Assembly (NCBI RefSeq): GCF_037975245.1
Contig: NC_092572.1
Coordinates: forward strand, 186,001 to 250,000
Origin: Apostichopus japonicus
Taxonomy: Eukaryota; Echinodermata; Holothuroidea; Aspidochirotida; Stichopodidae
Direction: 5' to 3'
Length of the DNA: 64,000 bases
Shown: piece after piece, positions 22,921 to 35,717 of the stretch
How positions within the stretch are numbered: position 1 is the stretch's first letter
How the letters are laid out: each line of letters opens with the position of its first letter
Position numbers and translations under genes: made by a program
The notes under the pieces: model-generated
Databases searched by the model: none
What the model saw: only the letters and a program-made list of their open reading frames with translations
Told to the model about the DNA's origin: nothing

Positions 22921-23596
22921 CAGGCGTGGCGGAACGGGAAAATTATTGGGGGGGCTAATGTGTGGAGGCTATCTAAGCGGAGCGCCACCATCGGTTGGCA
23001 CGGAGCGTACAAGAAAATTTTGGGTTTTTCAAACCCCCAGATGGCCGGAAACGGCACTTCCCGAGTGTTTTATGCTGCGAATACCTAGCCCTAAAATATG
23101 GGTCTCAAGCCTGCAATTTCTCAGATTGCATGTAAAAGTCTGTAGAAACATTGTAATTTGTATATTCGATGGTGTTTTAAGAGAGTAGCTATTACTCGTA
23201 GTGTACTCGCAAAGACGTTTTTGAGTGTAGTAAGGGGATGTTGGAGAACTGGCTGAAATGAGGCAAGACATTAGCCTAAGATGAAGTTGTGTTGCGCTTA
23301 CCGGTACTCACACTCACTGCTTCCACTTTTCACGGGGCGTGAAGACGCGGTTGGGGTGACAATGTGGTCTATAGCCAGGGGACGGGCCGAGGGTCCCCCA
23401 GCATTTACTAAAATTATAACACCTATATAGTATACGTGTGCATCGGACAGATCGACAAGTATGCATTGAAAAATGGGCAGATACACGTTTCGAAGCCTTG
23501 GTAAATATTGGGGGGGCTTATCATGCATTTGCCCCCTCAACTTTTTCATTGGGGGCTGAGCCCCCCAAGCCCCCCCCCCCGGTTCCGCCGCCACTG
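22921..23596. mobile_element. hAT-type non-autonomous transposon, 676 bp
   Basis: Termini CAGGCGTGGCGGAACGGG (left) and ccggttccgccgccactg (right) are imperfect inverted repeats. They are flanked by a perfect 8-bp duplication GTGTTAGC (22913-22920 and 23597-23604). Inside is a conserved block beginning ctatctaagcggagcgccac, shared with three other places in the window, and a G/C-rich run near the right end. There is no transposase. Confidence 0.9.
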
Positions 23597-23604
23597 GTGT
23601 TAGC

Positions 23605-26162
23605 GAGGTGGTAAACGCCGGTGCCTTTCAATCATAAAGTCCCTAGTTTGAGTCGTCTAGTTACAGAGTTGTTGACCATTGAAAATTCATAATCGTGGAT
23701 GTTAAATATGAATCTAAGAGACTGACTTGGATCAGCTTGCGGCTTTGATAAGCCAATGATGGCTTCTTCGCAAGTTCCTGATTGCAGGAGGATCTACGAT
23801 TATATAAACTAAGAGACTGAGAACAAACACCTATGTGGCCAGGGACATTTCTGGAGCGCATTTTTTCTTTAACATGGTAGTTACTTTAGGTGACTTGGTC
23901 ATTCACTAATTTTACTTCTTCAAATAGCAGGAAAAAAACTAGACACCTGGAGAAGAATTTCGGCTTCAGCTTTTACTACAATACAATTTTGTACCTTTAG
24001 TTTAATAATTTCCATGCTAAACTTGAATTTCTGAAATTTAAAAATCTAAAACTGATGCAAACACTGCGAACTAAATATTCCCGGAATTGTAACAAAGTGT
24101 GAAGATCGTTATCTGTAATTGCTACTCATACAGTGAGCCTTGTAAGGAAGTGTGGTGATCGTTATCTGTAATTGCTACCCATACAGTGAGCCTTTACACA
24201 CTACCATTAAAAGCTTTTGCCGCAGCTAGACCAAAATTGATGGAGAGTAGAAAGGCCTCATTGGCTCATACACCGTTTCACATAGTAAAGGCCATAGCCT
24301 GCATACTAGGCACACAAGCACTAACCTAATAAACATTTATTGTTGTGAATGTGTGATTGGAAAATAATAACTCTTTTGTAAAGCGGTAACAGAAGAATAA
24401 ATGAAAATATACATGTATGCTTTGTCAAAGGGATTTGTAAACTGGTTATTGCATTTAAACAAATTGATGTTATACATACATATATGAGTACTGTACAGTA
24501 CTTGGAATCAATAACACTAGGCCTCCAGACTTTTTATTAATGAATGGATGACAGGTTCATAAAATCAGGGTTTCTGATAAAAGGGTTCTATTTGCTTCTA
24601 TGCATCCCATTTAAACAGTCAAATCACGCTAACTTTTATTATTCATTGTATCATATCTTATTGTCATCCTTAGTAAACACAAATGAAAATAAAATAAAAC
24701 TGTTAGCAAACTGCTTGTTCACTAGAGAGCCTGTGTAAGAGAATCTAGCTCAGGATCTTCTTCAGAGGGTCATTCAGCCTCTGAAGAAGATCCTGCTGGC
24801 ATGGAAACGTCAGGCCAACTTACTTTAACACAAACACAAATGAACACGGAATGATATTGTGTAACACCCAGGTCCGGTACTAAAAAGGGTAACAAGGGGG
24901 GAGGGGGCAAATTATCAAATTAAAGGAACAGAAAATACTTTTTTAATTTGTAACAAAACAAATTTATGGCAGCAGGCTTCCAAATCCCTGAAAAACGTGT
25001 TTAAACTCCTCCCTGAAATCTATTAACCTATAAATCCACTAATCCAACCATCAGAAGGAACTGAGACACAACAGTCTGGGATACCTCAACTAATAAACTA
25101 TACCACCAGAGGTGGCCCAGAACCCTGCAATAAACAATTAAGGTAGTAAAGAAAACCCTGGCAGCTGAATTTCTCATCCCTTCTGGAAACTTGAAGGACT
25201 GTTGTCAGACTTCCTGCATGGGTCATTCTGTATCAAATCACAAAGTTTTTTTGAGCATGTCATAATTGGACATCTTTCAAAAATTCATAAGTTTATTCTA
25301 TCTATGCTTGGAACACCATGAAATATAAGCATTTTCTGAAAATTTCAGTTGCATTGCTTCAAAATTGGCTGATATTTGAGGTCTCATTTCTCAGCAATTA
25401 AAGAGTACTACCTTTCTCTTACAGATGCCTATAGAGTCTATCCCATAGAAAAATAGGCTATAAAAACATTGTTTTGTGGAGTTAGGTCAATTTAAAGGGT
25501 GTGAAGACTCGCGCACAAAGAAAAGTCTAATGCTGGTAATCTGACCTAGTTTCGAATGAGGTTTAACAGAAGTGTTAGACACTACCATCAATCGCAGAAA
25601 ATACACACACAGCTTGCTACCGTCAGTAATTAGACACTAGTGTATAGTCAGTTACCTACAGCTGCGGTCAATACCCACAGCACAGTGTACAAACAATACA
25701 GCGATGGACATCTCAGGTCCAGCTAAAGAAAACAAGGTACAGTACCTGTATCACATTTCATTAAGTACTGTATATACTGTCTGCATTTTTAGCGACACAA
25801 ACAAAACGTCACTTGCAAGCAACGGAAAGTTAACTTCTTTAGATGGCCGCACGGTTTGGGGCGAGTCTTCAATGCCGTTACAAGAGTCAAAATATTAAAC
25901 TGTGATATTTTTCACGAATTAATGTGCTATTTTTAGTGATAAATTGCCTGTTTTGATGTTCTACATTTTTTTGAACCTAGGTATTGTACTTGTAAGTTTC
26001 AAGGTCATTCACTTCAATATTATGCAAATTTCAATACATGTCATATCAAACAAATACTACTTACAATGTACTGTCTGCATCTAGTTTAATTCATTGCAAA
26101 TGACAATGGGTTAAATATACACAGTTAGTGTTTATGCTTATTTAACCAACAATTCTATATAG
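23605..26162. other. Intergenic stretch, no gene recognised
   Basis: AT-rich DNA between the second hAT element and the LINE. It holds a two-copy tandem duplication of about 55 bp (24090-24195) and a hammerhead-like stem-loop near 24752-24830, described separately. The 64-residue frames at 24544-24738 and 25704-25898 show no recognisable domain. Confidence 0.6.
24752..24830 (+). ncRNA. Perfect stem-loop and hammerhead-ribozyme-like motif (Penelope-like remnant?)
   Basis: A perfect 17-bp inverted repeat (24752-24768 with 24778-24794, 9-nt loop) overlaps a hammerhead-like order: GCCT arm, CTGAAGA (fits CUGANGA), a weak helix around ATCC/GG, GAAAC, GTC and the AGGC arm. GAAAC followed directly by GTC would give the very short stem III described for Penelope-like element hammerheads. 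One extra A follows the CUGANGA box and stem II is imperfect, so this copy may be inactive. The family link is inference. Confidence 0.4.
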
Positions 26163-29090
26163 TTTAGTTTAGTTGAAAAAAATATCAGGAGGACACTTAA
26201 GTCCCCATCAAGGACCCAATAGAGAGAGAAAAAAAACTGAAGACACAAACACTCAGACCCGATTACAATGCTTAAAGTGCTTGTCCAAAGCATTCTTAAA
26301 CCCATTGACACTACTTGCAAACTTGTACAACTTTCTCAGGCAAACTGTTCCACTCATTCACAACCCTATTAGAAGAAAAGTTATGCCGAATATTAATCCT
26401 ACTTTGTGACTTTGGAGTTTAAGACAATGACCTCTGGTACAACTACTATTAGCAAACATGAAAAAGTCAGTGAAAGATAAAATGTCAAAACCATACACAA
26501 TCATGAAAACCTGAATCAAGTCACCACATAACCTCCTAAGCTCCAGCGTGGTGAGATTCAACAGTTGTAACTGCCTATAATAAGGAACACTCTTTAAGGA
26601 ACTAATCATCCTAGTAGCCCTTCTCTGGACCTTTTCAAGTACTTCCTTATCCTTAGCAAAATATGGGTTCCAAGCCTGCACAGCATACTCCAGATGAGGC
26701 CTAACCAACTGCTTATAAAGCCTAACTACGATTTCCTCTTTCAGAAAACTGAAGTTCCTCTTGATCATACCTAAATACCTTTTACCTCTTTTAGCAGCTT
26801 CAAGACAATGTTTAGAAGGTTGCAGAGACCAGTCAATGTAGATACCTTGGTCTCTTTCAACAGAGACCTCCTGTAACTTCACACTATTAAGATTGTATAT
26901 AAACTTTTGGTTACTACCACCAATATGCATCATCTTGCATTTATCAATATTAAACAGCATTTGCCACCCCTGAGACCAGGAAAAAACCTTATTCAAATCC
27001 GTTTGAAACTTCTCAGAATCGCTTTTTGAAGAGACCTCAGAATAGAATTTGGTGTCATCAGCAAACTTCTTAGCTGTACATACACAGAATATCTCCGTCA
27101 ATGTCATTTATATAGGCAACAAACAACAAGGGATCCAAAACAGACCCTTGTGGAACCCCACTAGTAATGTCCTGCCAAGAAGAAGCAAAGCCTTTAATAA
27201 CCACCCTCTGTTTCCTATTACTATTACCAAGCCAATTCTGGATCCAAGACAGTAAATTTCCATTGACATCCATAGAGTACCCTTCAGCCTAAGTAAAAGA
27301 CGCTGGTGGGGAATTTCATCAAAGGCCTTCTGGAAATCCAGAAACACAACATCTACAGACTTCTGCCTATTTAGTGAGCTTGTTACATTTTCCATAAACT
27401 CAAGAATATTAGTGAGACAAGACCTTTTTACAAAAGCCATGTTGAGACTGTCTGATCAAAGACTGACTGTTGAAGTGACAGACTCTAGACTTTTTAACAA
27501 TAGACTCCATGACCTTACAAACAACACTAGTAAGACTAACAGGCCTATAACTACAGGGCTTAGACTTATCACCCTTCTTGAAAATTGGGGTAATATTAGC
27601 ACATGTCCAGTCCTTAGGAACATATCCTTCATTCATAAATTTACCATAAACCAATGAGAGTGGAATGCAGAAATGGAGTGCAAAAGTCTTCAACAAATAC
27701 GAATGCATTGCATCCGGTCCAGAAGCTTTAGAAACATTTAGACGAAGCAGCTCCTTAAAGACAACCTCATCCGAAAATAAGACCGTATCCAATTTAGGCC
27801 TATCACTGCCCCCCTGAAAATCTGGAATACTACTCATATCTTCCCTTGTAAAAACCCACACAAAATAGTTGTTCAAAAGATCTGCAAGATCCTGACTATC
27901 AGTAACTACAGTACTGTATATTATCAGCCAGTGGTGCCCTAAGAGAAACAATTGCATGGACTTTCTGCTTTGACCTGACATAAGAAAAGAATGCCTTTGG
28001 GTTATCCTTAATTTTTAGGGCAATATTATTTTCGAAATTCAATTTTGCATCAGAGACTAAGCAATCTACCTTCAGCTGATGAATTTTAAACTTGGCCAAA
28101 AGAGATTCAGATTTAGTCCTCCTAAACAACTTCCACAATCTACGTTTTTGCCTAATTGCACATCTAACTTTCTTATTCATCCAGTGAGGCATACTGCTTT
28201 TATGACAACGATTCTTCCACGGAACATGATTTTCCATAAAGACCTTTAATTTATCAGCTAAACAAATCCAAGACTGAGAAGCACTCATATCTCTAAACAA
28301 ATTAATCCAATCTGTACCCTTTAGTAAAGTTTCGATTGCCCCTGTAGATGATCTCGAAAAATCAGGGACTTTATCCTCGCTAACAGAATTTACGACAGTT
28401 TTGCAAACAACATCAAAAGCTAGTATATCATGATCACTAGTTCCTAGTTTTCCTAGACCTGTCAAATCAACAACATTGCTTGGATTAGAACTCAAAACAA
28501 GATCCAGGATGTTATCCCCCTAGTAGGGAAAGTAACATATTGATGTAAAAAGCAATCATGCACAACATCTAGAAAGTAACTACCCTTCCTACTACTGGAA
28601 CCATCTATCCAATTAATGTCAGGAAAATTAAAGTCGCCCATTATAACAACATCACCTTTAGCAGCCTTTCTTATTGAATTAAACAGCAAGACATCGTTAT
28701 CATCGCTGCTGTTAGGAGAACGGTAAACTACACCGATAGTGATAACGTCCCTGGACCTCTTGGAGTTGTCTGTGGACAACTCGCACCAGACAGGATTTAC
28801 AAAAGAACCTTGCAACTGAGATTCCTCAACACTTACAATGTCATCCCTAACATACAGTAAAACTCCCCCACCAATCCCATTATGAGTATCCCTCCTGTCC
28901 TGACGATACACAACATATATACCCCGGGTGAGAAACCTCAGCACTATCCCTTAACCAAGATTCGATGATACCAAACACATCAGGTTTCAGATCCTCAAGA
29001 AGCACAGAAAATTCAGCAAAACTTTTACAAATACTTCTAGCATTGGTATATTTAAGCTTACTGGTATCTAATGAGAATAACAGTACCTAG
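26163..29090 (-). pseudogene. Near-complete but frameshifted CR1-type LINE ORF2 (endonuclease plus reverse transcriptase)
   Basis: Consecutive minus-strand frames read in order. An APE-type endonuclease comes first: SICKSFAEF...DVFGIIESWL at about 29050-28950, RDRRDTHNGIGGGVLLYVRD-like text, then the GDFNFPDINW box near 28630. A linker follows, then the reverse transcriptase: DWTCANITPIFKKGDKS, YRPVSLTS, SGVPQGSVLDPLLF near 27140 and FADDTKFYSEV near 27050. The thumb contains RPHLEYAVQAWNP. At least four frameshifts separate 28944-28492, 28495-27899, 27981-27409, 27440-27070 and 27107-26358. The 3' end is a short aactaaactaaact repeat at 26163-26174 and no poly(A). ORF1 is not seen. Confidence 0.92.
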
Positions 29091-30440
29091 GAACGAGTAA
29101 TATAGCTCCTGCAAATATTTACATGTAGGCCTAGGCTGTAGTGTAAGCAGAACGAAACATTCATGGATCTATTGCATATAGCCCTATATCAGCTTGCTTT
29201 GGCCCAAATGAAAATGAACATAGACTCAGGCTATAGTTTTTGTAGCATAAGCTATGTTAGGCCTAAACGAAAGACTAGATATAAAGTTGAATTATCCTTG
29301 TTCAGGCTATAGGCTCAGTAGTTTACGCCTTCTGACATTACTCACATACATAGAAATAAAGAGAAAAAAATAGTTCTTTGCTCACATAGCATAGCCCTGG
29401 GCTTGCCGAGATTAACAATAATCAATAGTGAAACCAGTATGAATAGCAAATATTCATAACATGGAGTACAACTTGGACCTAAAATACGACTAACTTTACT
29501 GTCACTGTCAATAAAATTCGTTTTGGATGAGTTGAAGAGGCTGAATCGCGCTTTACACACTTCCTCAAAAGAATGACTGGTTGTTCGTCTTCCGTTTTCT
29601 CTAGTTTCCTCTCAGGTGACATGCACGTGAATCCATCTGTGTCTCAAACACTCATGATTTACGCAGCGAATCAACTTGACTGCCAGAGCCTCAGTGTCAG
29701 GGGAATTCTGATCAAGCGGGGAGGGGGGAGGGGATTTCCCCAGACTGAATCAACGCAAAAAAAAACGTGCTACACTAGAAAGCCAGAACAGCAAAAATGA
29801 CAACTCCTATCAATTGCTAAGTTTAACATCGTGAAAATGTCTGTGCCATGTCATTATGGCCATCATATGGCCATCATAAAGGAACGTAAGAAGCATTATC
29901 TTTTCTTTTCAATTAAATCGACATATTATCGAGTAAGCTCATTAACATATTCCAAATCCCGATTTCGGTGATGATTGACATCACGTGCAGTCACCTGACA
30001 AGGCGCGCGAATAATTGAAAATAAATACGAGCACTGTGGAATGAATGATTTGAATTGAGTACTGCAATTTATTGTTACCCCCCCCCCCCCACCTGGGTAT
30101 AATTATAGCTACAGTAAAACAAACTTACAGTTGGCCTCACTGCAGAACAATATCATCTTTTTCTATGGTGTAACTGGAGTAGGTATAGTTGCATCTGTGT
30201 ACGAACTGTAGGCCTATGTGTATTACGCTAAAAGTATTCCTATACTATACTATAGCTCCACGCAATTAACTGGGCTAGCCCAGTTTGCATTGATATAATT
30301 GCACATCATTGTCATTTAGCCTAAGTTTTTCAGCCTTATTATTACACCGAAATCTTTTTGCAAGTAATTGTCCATAATTACCATTGACATAATCATGATG
30401 AACACCCTTGCTAGCTTGGTCATTTTGGAACTATTTAATT
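29091..30440. other. Intergenic, no gene recognised
   Basis: Nothing coding was identified. There is a poly-C run near 30078-30091 and short G-rich tracts near 29715-29740. Confidence 0.6.
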
Positions 30441-30690
30441 TTTCGACTGCATGTGACCATAGGCGTAGGAGGCGGGGGGCTGGGGGATGCAGCCCCCACC
30501 CCCAACCAAATATTTTTGTGAAAATTCGGACAATATGCTGAAAATTTTTCGGGCACCTACTGAAAGAAGAATAATTTGCAATATGTTTTTGGTTTTTTTT
30601 TTTTTTTGAAAATTCGGGCAATATGCTGAGAATTTTTCGGGCACCTATTGAAAGAAGAGTAATTTGCAATGTGTTTTTCATTTTTTTTTT
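30441..30690. repeat. Dispersed-repeat fragment with an 88-bp tandem dimer
   Basis: A GC-rich start (cataggcgtaggaggcgggg) is followed by two copies of an 88-bp unit beginning gaaaattcgg at 30520 and 30608. Each ends in a poly-T run. Confidence 0.75.
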
Positions 30691-30696
30691 TATTTT

Positions 30697-30898
30697 ACGT
30701 ATCATCGATTTAAATTGGTATATGTCGATTTAAATCGGTACAGTATATGTCGATTTAAATTGACATATACCGATTTAAATCGACATATCATCGATTTTAA
30801 CTGGTATATGCATGTCGATTTAAATCGTTAGAAGTCAATTTAACCTGCTGAAAACTGGTATAAGTTGAAGGAAATTAGTATATGTAGTCGATTTAAAT
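30697..30898. repeat. AT-rich palindromic repeat cluster (TCGATTTAAATCG)
   Basis: At least seven copies or near-copies of the palindrome tcgatttaaatcg, linked by tatgt/acata, alternate over about 200 bp. The cluster could form hairpins. Confidence 0.75.
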
Positions 30899-30899
30899 C

Positions 30900-31340
30900 C
30901 AGGGGCGTATCCAGGATTTTATAACCCAGGGGGGGGGGCGAATTACTATCTAAGCTGAGCGCCACCATCGGTTGGCGCGCAGCGTACAAGATAATTTCTG
31001 GTTTTGATACCCTCCAGATCACCGGAAATGGCACTTCTCGGGCTTGAAAATGACCAACCAGATGTACAACTGTGGCTGGGAACCAAGTATTTCCCAATAG
31101 TTTTTTATGCATCCATAACCTTTTTGAATCTTTTTTTAAGATTGTCACCAGTCACACATTATGTTCGACCTCACCGCATCTCCTGTGGATCATTGCTTTT
31201 GTAGGTGATTCTACGTCGCGGCCCACAGTATCCTTCAGCCCCACTTGTTAAGGTTATAAGCCCATTATTTGTTAAGAATTTGAAAATTCACATTTCTCGT
31301 CAAAAAAATCCACTTCAATACTACCCATAATGTTGCACAA
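30900..31340 (+). mobile_element. Dispersed transposon end, CAGGGGCGTATCCAGG family
   Basis: It begins CAGGGGCGTATCCAGGATTT and continues through the ctatctaagc block and a tail ending acccataat. The same sequence lies inverted at 41783-42214. A related inverted end, gatacgccctt, lies at 32907-32917, so a larger element of about 2 kb (30900-32917) is possible, but no target duplication is visible. Confidence 0.7.
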
Positions 31341-33238
31341 ATTTCATCTATGGACAAGCAATATAGAAAAACCTCCTTCAACCCCTAACATGGTCAAAAT
31401 TGCACGAGTAGATGGAAGTATGTGAATGTTGGTCAGGGAATTTTCGAAAATTTAGACACAATTCACAGTTTATTTTTGGTGCTTGGGCGCAGATCATCAT
31501 GATAGGTAATGGTGGGCACGCGTGTCTGTTCTCTGCTACTATCTAAGCGGAGCGCGACCATGGGCCCGCGCGTAGCGCACAAAAAAATTTTGGGCAAATA
31601 TACCTCCTAGATCGCCGGAAATAACACTTCCCAGACCCAAAGATGCTCCCACGCCTCTTTAAGTTTTAGATCCCATGGCTTAGAAATTTAGTTTGGGGAA
31701 ATACATGGTTATCTGCAGAAAAAAAACAGGAGACATATAATCCAAGTAGACTTTTGCATACGATGGGTCTGGGGTCCTCTCCCTGAAAAATATAGACTGC
31801 CGCAAATGCGATTTCCGTCCGATATTTAACAATTGTGGATAAATATAATAAAATGAGAACTGGACGTGTAACGTGAAGCTAGCTCAAATTGGCAACACAC
31901 AGTGTGAGTTGCTAACGATTGTTTTGTTCGCACTCAGTCCGTTTGCTAACCACAATTAACCAGTCTCGTGTATAGATTATGTTTCACATGATTGAATGTG
32001 TCACGCCTAACAGTATCAATAGTAATAATTATCATCCTTTATAGCATATCATTTGCACAATGCTGGATCAAACTGCGCCAAAGTTCAATACAAGGGAATT
32101 TGAAATGCAACGTTTGGTCAAGACAAATTGGTGGGGACACGGTACATCATGTCCCCGCCATTGAAAAGGTTGGTGGGGACGCATCCCGCTGTCCGCGCCA
32201 TGATCTGCGCCCATGTATTGGTGTACAAATATTAAAACCTCTAATAACGGCTACTATAAAGCTTCGTCAAAACACTACCAGATATTTCCGAAACCGAACA
32301 CTACACACGAAGACAGTTTGGAGGTTGTTCATCCTGGAACGCCATTTTCATGCTCACTGATATGATGTGATATCTGCTGTTTGCTTTACGAATTCGAATA
32401 ATTGAAATGAGACTGAAATAAATAACTTTGATCTGTTTATTGTGCAATACCCCACATTCTTTTCATTTCGAAAGAAGCAAGGTTTCAAGTCCATTTCACA
32501 CTGAAGGCTTCGATTCTATATTTGCCTTTAGTTTAGGGAAGATCTTGGGATTTTCATCCCTATAGATATCGCTATAGATATTGCTAGATATCCATACAGT
32601 ACAGTGTCTTTGGGATTTTTCGGGGCCTGATCTTGGGAAATTGCAAAATCGGGAGTTGTCAAACTCCATGTAGGTCAGTGCACAACTCCTCTAGACGTAA
32701 CTAAAACACAACCTGATGACTTGTTATCGATGAATTAGTGTGTTGCCGGATTTTGTCAAAGTCTTGGTAATACGGGCGAAGGTCATTAACTCATCGGGAA
32801 GCGATTAGAGGGGTGGGCTCAGGGTTGTGGGGCGCGCGTTTCCATGTAGATGGAACGATCTCAAGTATTGGTGGTGCGTCAGCCCCCCCCCCCCCCTCCG
32901 ACGGTGATACGCCCTTGGATCCACTAATATTCACAGGAAATGTGCTCAATTCTAAAATCGCAATTTAATTTTTAGATTCATTGTATGAGTTAGTTACGGT
33001 ACTAGGTTTGGGGTAACAATTAGCATTCAATTCTGGGTGTCTAACATTTTATCTCTGGATGGCAGTGTTGCATCGAAGGACATATGTCTAGTGCAGTTCG
33101 CATATAGATCCTGGTCTAATACCGAAATGCGTCATGTTCCCGACGACTCGGTCGAGTTCAAGATCAGCCATAGTTGGTTTCATAGCACAGTTGTACAATT
33201 GATTAAGGCGTCCACACACACACACACGCGTCATGATA

Positions 33239-33240
<2 letters not shown>
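31341..33240. other. Intergenic or transposon interior, no gene recognised
   Basis: It contains a second, shorter ctatctaagcggagcgc block at 31538-31635 and a poly-C run just before gatacgccctt at 32883-32917. The 122-residue frame at 31992-32360 has no recognisable domain. Confidence 0.55.
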
Positions 33241-33315
<75 letters not shown>

Positions 33316-33670
33316 TGAGAGAGAGAGAAAAAAAGTCAAAAAATAGAGTTGTCGGTGTAAGGGGTAGGCTGAGGCGCACGCCCCTTCCGAAATCCTCGAT
33401 CTTTCACTGGCTACCCTGTGTATATAATAGGGATCAACGCTGTAATAATTTCACTGTTCCTCTTTCTCTTCCCGGTGTCTGGCGTTATTCTTCTCCTCCA
33501 GGCTCCTTTTTTCCTTTCTCCTTTTTATCTCTTTCTTCATTTTCTTTTCCCTTCCTTCCTCCTCTTTCTTCCCTTCTCTTTCCCCCTTTTTTTCTTCTCG
33601 CTTTTTTCTCTCCTCTTTTTCTTACCCGGGGGGCGCGCGCCCCCAACGCCCCCTCGGGATACGCGCCTGG
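33241..33670 (-). mobile_element. (TA)n plus pyrimidine-rich dispersed element
   Basis: A (TA)n tract at 33241-33312 is joined to ttagtgagag, then a unique block (gttgtcggtgtaaggggta ... tatataatagggatca), a long CT-rich tract and an end ...gggatacgcgcctg at 33670. The same order, including the TA tract, occurs at 41408-41782. On the minus strand it starts CAGGCGCGTATCC, resembling the CAGGGGCGTATCC ends of neighbouring elements. Confidence 0.75.
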
Positions 33671-34885
33671 TATAAGTGATTAATATGTATTTTCTAGCGG
33701 AATAAGGAGGTTCGAGGTGCAGCATCATGCACATTACTACTAAGATATTATTACGTAACTTTGAGAGGCTAATATATCTATACATTTTACATGCATGTTG
33801 GGACTAAACAATGAGCGGAAAATAAACATGAACTAAATCATATGCACGGTGGCAGAAACGTTGAGGACTTCCAAGGAACTAAATTAATTTGAAACCATTG
33901 TAGACAATTATAGTACGCTGCTAACATTCCAGCTTGTACTTCTATGCCACTCGTAAATGTTTGAGACGTGACAACTTCACATCTGAGGCTTACCAATGAA
34001 AGTGACTGAACTACATAGTCTAACAAGAAAGATCATAGGATGTGTCATTTACTCACTTCCAGACAAGACATGTTAACGATGCATTACAACTTGGTCAAGG
34101 TCAAATGGTGTTGAATGTCATCCAACGGTGCTCTATTGTTTTTATGAAGTTAAAAAGACCAAGATTGAGCTACTATAGTTTCTAAAGCAATGGGTTAACA
34201 TTGACGGCATTTAGGCTTGCACGGAAGATCCGATATGTCCCTCTCAATTTAGCCTTAAGGGAACATTCCAAAGAAAAGCATATATTAAAGGTGAATATTT
34301 GGAAAGCACCGTGGCGTTGTACTACTCCCTGCTCGACCGTGACCGTTAAACACAATCATATACCTACCACAGCACTGTGCATAGCCCGAATAAAAGTAGA
34401 AATTTGCTGCTGACACGTTCACGAGGTGAGCTGTGGTAATTGGGCGTGAAGCACATGGGTATAACTTAAATTCTTCCAAGGCTGTAAATACTATGTGAAA
34501 CGTGTTCCTGCTACTGTTTTGGTTGGGCAAATTGCAGAACTATATCCTCTTATTAGTAATACGCTCAACGATACAGCATTACTTGCATGCAATGAACGTA
34601 TGAAGCCTATTCTAGTCTAGCCTATATTTTTAGATTTTGAGTTGGCGCATTACCTGTTGTTCAATATTCAAGACATTGTCAACTGACCAATGGAAGTTTA
34701 CGACATGGGAGTCACTTTAGCTCTGACCTCCGTAAAAGTCGCCATAGCAAGTGCTCTTGAAACACATCAACACTAAGAGTCGATATGGTGATTGCTCCAG
34801 TAGAAATGTTCACACTTGACAGCATTTACAAACTGGGCGTTTTTCGAATGATGGATAGCATATGTTAGACACACTTTACCACAAG
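33671..34885. other. Intergenic, no gene recognised
   Basis: Single-copy-looking AT-rich DNA. Frames of 60-80 residues show no domain. Confidence 0.55.
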
Positions 34886-35717
34886 TCTAAAGAAACACAA
34901 TAAATGGCCAATGGCCGAAAATTTGTAGGATGAGTCAAGACAATAATAGATAGAAGGAGGCAATGGCCATAAATGCAGGATGGGTCTAGACATCATGATA
35001 GATAGAAGGCCAAAGGCCCAAAATGTAGGATGAGCCAAGACGCAATGATGGAGAGAAGGCCAATGGCCGTAAATGCAGGATGGGTCTAGACACAATTATA
35101 GATAGAAGGCCAATGGCCGTAAATGTAGGATAAGTCTAGACACAATTATAGATAGGCCAATGGCCGTAAATGTAGGATGAGTCAAGACACAATTATAGAT
35201 AGAAGGCCAATGGCCGTAAATGTAGGATGAGTCAAGACACAATTATAGATAGAAGGCCAATGGCCGTAAATGTAGGATGGGTCTAGACACAATTATAGAT
35301 AGAAGGCCAAAGGCCGTAAATGTAGGATGAGTCAAGACACAATGATAGATAGAAGGCCAATGGCCGTAAATGTAGGATGGGTCTAGACACAATTATAGAT
35401 AGAAGGCCAATGGCCGTAAATGTAGGATGAGTCAAGACACAATTATAGATAGAAGGCCAATGGCCGTAAATGTAGGATGAGTCAAGACACAATTATAGAT
35501 AGAAGGCCAATGGCCGTAAATGTAGGATGGGTCTAGACACAATTATAGATAGAAGGCCAAAGGCCGTATATGTAGGATGAGTCAAGACACAATTATAGAT
35601 AGAAGGCCAATGGCCGTAAATGTAGGATGAGTCAAGACACAATTATAGATAGAAGGCTAATGGCCGTAAATGTAGGATGAGTCAAGACAGTGATAGATAG
35701 AAGGCCAATGGCCGTAG
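34886..35717. repeat. 50-bp minisatellite, about 16 units
   Basis: The unit runs gccaatggccgtaaatgtag then gatgagtcaagacacaatta and tagatagaag, with a gatgggtctaga variant. It contains the palindrome ggccaatggcc. The first units are more diverged. Confidence 0.95.

Noticed and set aside
25704-25898. Possible two-exon small gene
   Set aside because: A donor-like GTACAG and an acceptor-like TTTTTAG are present, but the spliced product matches nothing and the evidence is too thin.
31992-32360. 122-residue plus-strand frame with a hydrophobic start
   Set aside because: It looks like a signal peptide, but no recognisable domain or supporting exon was found and it lies in transposon-rich DNA.
30900-32917. 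Single 2-kb transposon bounded by CAGGGGCGTATC ends
   Set aside because: The right end is imperfect and the flanks show no matching target duplication, so only the left part is annotated.
33037-33315. Open frames ending in IYIYIY
   Set aside because: Produced by the (TA)n microsatellite; the same applies at 14961-15173, 35946-36277 and 41261-41470.
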